DNA from: Candidatus Heimdallarchaeota archaeon
Lineage (GTDB): Archaea; Asgardarchaeota; Heimdallarchaeia; Heimdallarchaeales; Heimdallarchaeaceae
Direction of reading: 5' to 3'
NCBI GenBank assembly: GCA_030628305.1
Contig: DAOVRE010000117.1
Coordinates: 1-5,943, forward strand
Length of the DNA stretch: 5,943 nt
Each line of letters opens with the position of its first letter. The first letter of the stretch is position 1. The notes under the pieces were generated by a model, which worked only from the letters and a program-made list of their open reading frames with translations, was not told the origin of the DNA and ran no database searches. Shown here one piece after another: positions 5,236 to 5,943 of this stretch. The position numbers were made by a program, and so were the translations under genes.

Positions 5236-5943
5236 TATTCTGTGACCTCCTTCATAATTGAATCTAGTGATAGCAAGTTCACCATTGTAGTTTTGGTTTT
5301 ACTTAGATAATGTGCTGCTTTTGTCGAGTTAGTAATTATGTTTCGGAAATTCTCACTTACAGAAGGAGATACAACCATACAAGTGTCAGCGTAAACTTTA
5401 ATTCCCCTAGATTTAAGATTAGTCAACAGTGAATCAGCTGCTATCACTGTTTTAGTTCTACTAGAAGTAAATATCCAGAATTCAATACCTTTCTTCATTT
5501 GTCTTGATTGTAGAGTGTCAAAAATAAATCTAATATCTTCATAACTTGCATGGGGACACCCGATTGCAACGAGATCTACACCTTCATTTATTTGGTTAAA
5601 ATAGTTATAGACCTCTTTCTTATTCGATTCTGTAAACTCTATCTTTTCCTCAACATTTTCAATGTTAATTGATTTACTTTCTGGAGTTAAATCTTTTACA
5701 TGGTAAAGAGCGACACTGCCTGAGGCAGCTAATGCCGCAGCTAGGATCTTTGCTTCATTTATGTCTAAGTTTTGAATATTGACAAAGTAAGGAATTAAAC
5801 CGTGAAACTTTTTACCATACCAATAACCAAGTGCAGAATAGTCGGAAAAACTTTCTAAGTTGGTTTTTACATTCACCAATATTCCGGGATTGCGATTTTC
5901 AGTTATATGTAAACCATAGTTAGCGGTTAAACCAGTAATTGCA
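5235..5943 (-). CDS. Phosphomevalonate dehydratase large subunit (AcnX catalytic, DUF521), 5' partial
   Basis: The frame stays open to the window edge, giving about 235 C-terminal residues of a protein normally near 400. A TTG at 5879 is an internal Leu: upstream codons still read family sequence (ITGLTANYGLHITENRNPG). Other hallmarks are ALGYWYGKKFHGLIPYF, the AALAASGSVALYHVKDLTPE segment, the cysteine loop GCPHASYED (Cys codon 5556-5558) and the second cysteine loop DTCMVVSP (Cys codon 5379-5381). In this family these cysteines, with one in the missing N-terminal part, hold the iron-sulfur cluster. The C-terminal KAAHYLSKTKT region is also typical. The subunit provides the catalytic core for dehydration of 5-phosphomevalonate. 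It is followed directly by its small subunit with a one-base stop/start overlap. Confidence 0.94.
   Translation of the reverse strand, partial: AITGLTANYGLHITENRNPGILVNVKTNLESFSDYSALGYWYGKKFHGLIPYFVNIQNLDINEAKILAAALAASGSVALYHVKDLTPESKSINIENVEEKIEFTESNKKEVYNYFNQINEGVDLVAIGCPHASYEDIRFIFDTLQSRQMKKGIEFWIFTSSRTKTVIAADSLLTNLKSRGIKVYADTCMVVSPSVSENFRNIITNSTKAAHYLSKTKTTMVNLLSLDSIMKEVTE
5245..5250 (-). promoter_or_regulatory. Strong Shine-Dalgarno site of the dehydratase small subunit
   Basis: GGAGGT on the minus strand lies nine bases before the small-subunit ATG and within the last codons of the large-subunit gene. It is the strongest ribosome-binding site in the window and confirms the start at 5235. 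Confidence 0.75.

Overview
The window is AT-rich archaeal chromosome. It carries archaeal/eukaryote-type information-processing genes (Spt5, SecE/Sec61-gamma, archaeal-type uL11, a one-domain Sm protein, zinc-finger ribosomal protein eL37), an archaeal tRNA-Ala, and both subunits of the aconitase-X type phosphomevalonate dehydratase of the archaeal mevalonate pathway. The large solenoid plus beta-sandwich plus coiled-coil protein in the middle makes me lean towards an Asgard-like lineage. That is a low-confidence inference: nothing here fixes the phylum.

Layout. (1) 1-977, plus: the 3' part of a metallo-beta-lactamase/beta-CASP nuclease gene whose start lies left of the window. (2) 989-2247, minus: a three-gene operon transcribed uL11, then SecE, then Spt5, convergent with the nuclease. 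(3) 2248-2462: a divergent promoter region. (4) 2463-2875, plus: Sm protein followed by eL37. (5) 2928-3004, plus: tRNA-Ala(GGC), with G3:U70 and an encoded CCA. (6) 3128-4813, plus: a 561-residue cytosolic protein with a TPR/SNAP-like helical N-terminus, an Ig-like beta-sandwich and a long charged coiled coil; I do not recognise a named family. (7) 4816-5943, minus: phosphomevalonate dehydratase, large subunit (5' end outside the window) then small subunit, joined by a TAATG overlap; the small-subunit stop lies 2 bp from the stop of the coiled-coil gene.

Functionally the centre is a translation/transcription/secretion block: ribosomal stalk base (uL11), translocon (SecE), elongation factor (Spt5), RNA chaperone (Sm), ribosomal protein (eL37) and a tRNA. 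It is flanked by a DNA/RNA-processing nuclease and an isoprenoid lipid-precursor enzyme. Nothing resembling a mobile element, CRISPR array or defence cassette is visible. The least ordinary items are the coiled-coil protein, the uL11-first operon order and altered motif residues in the nuclease.
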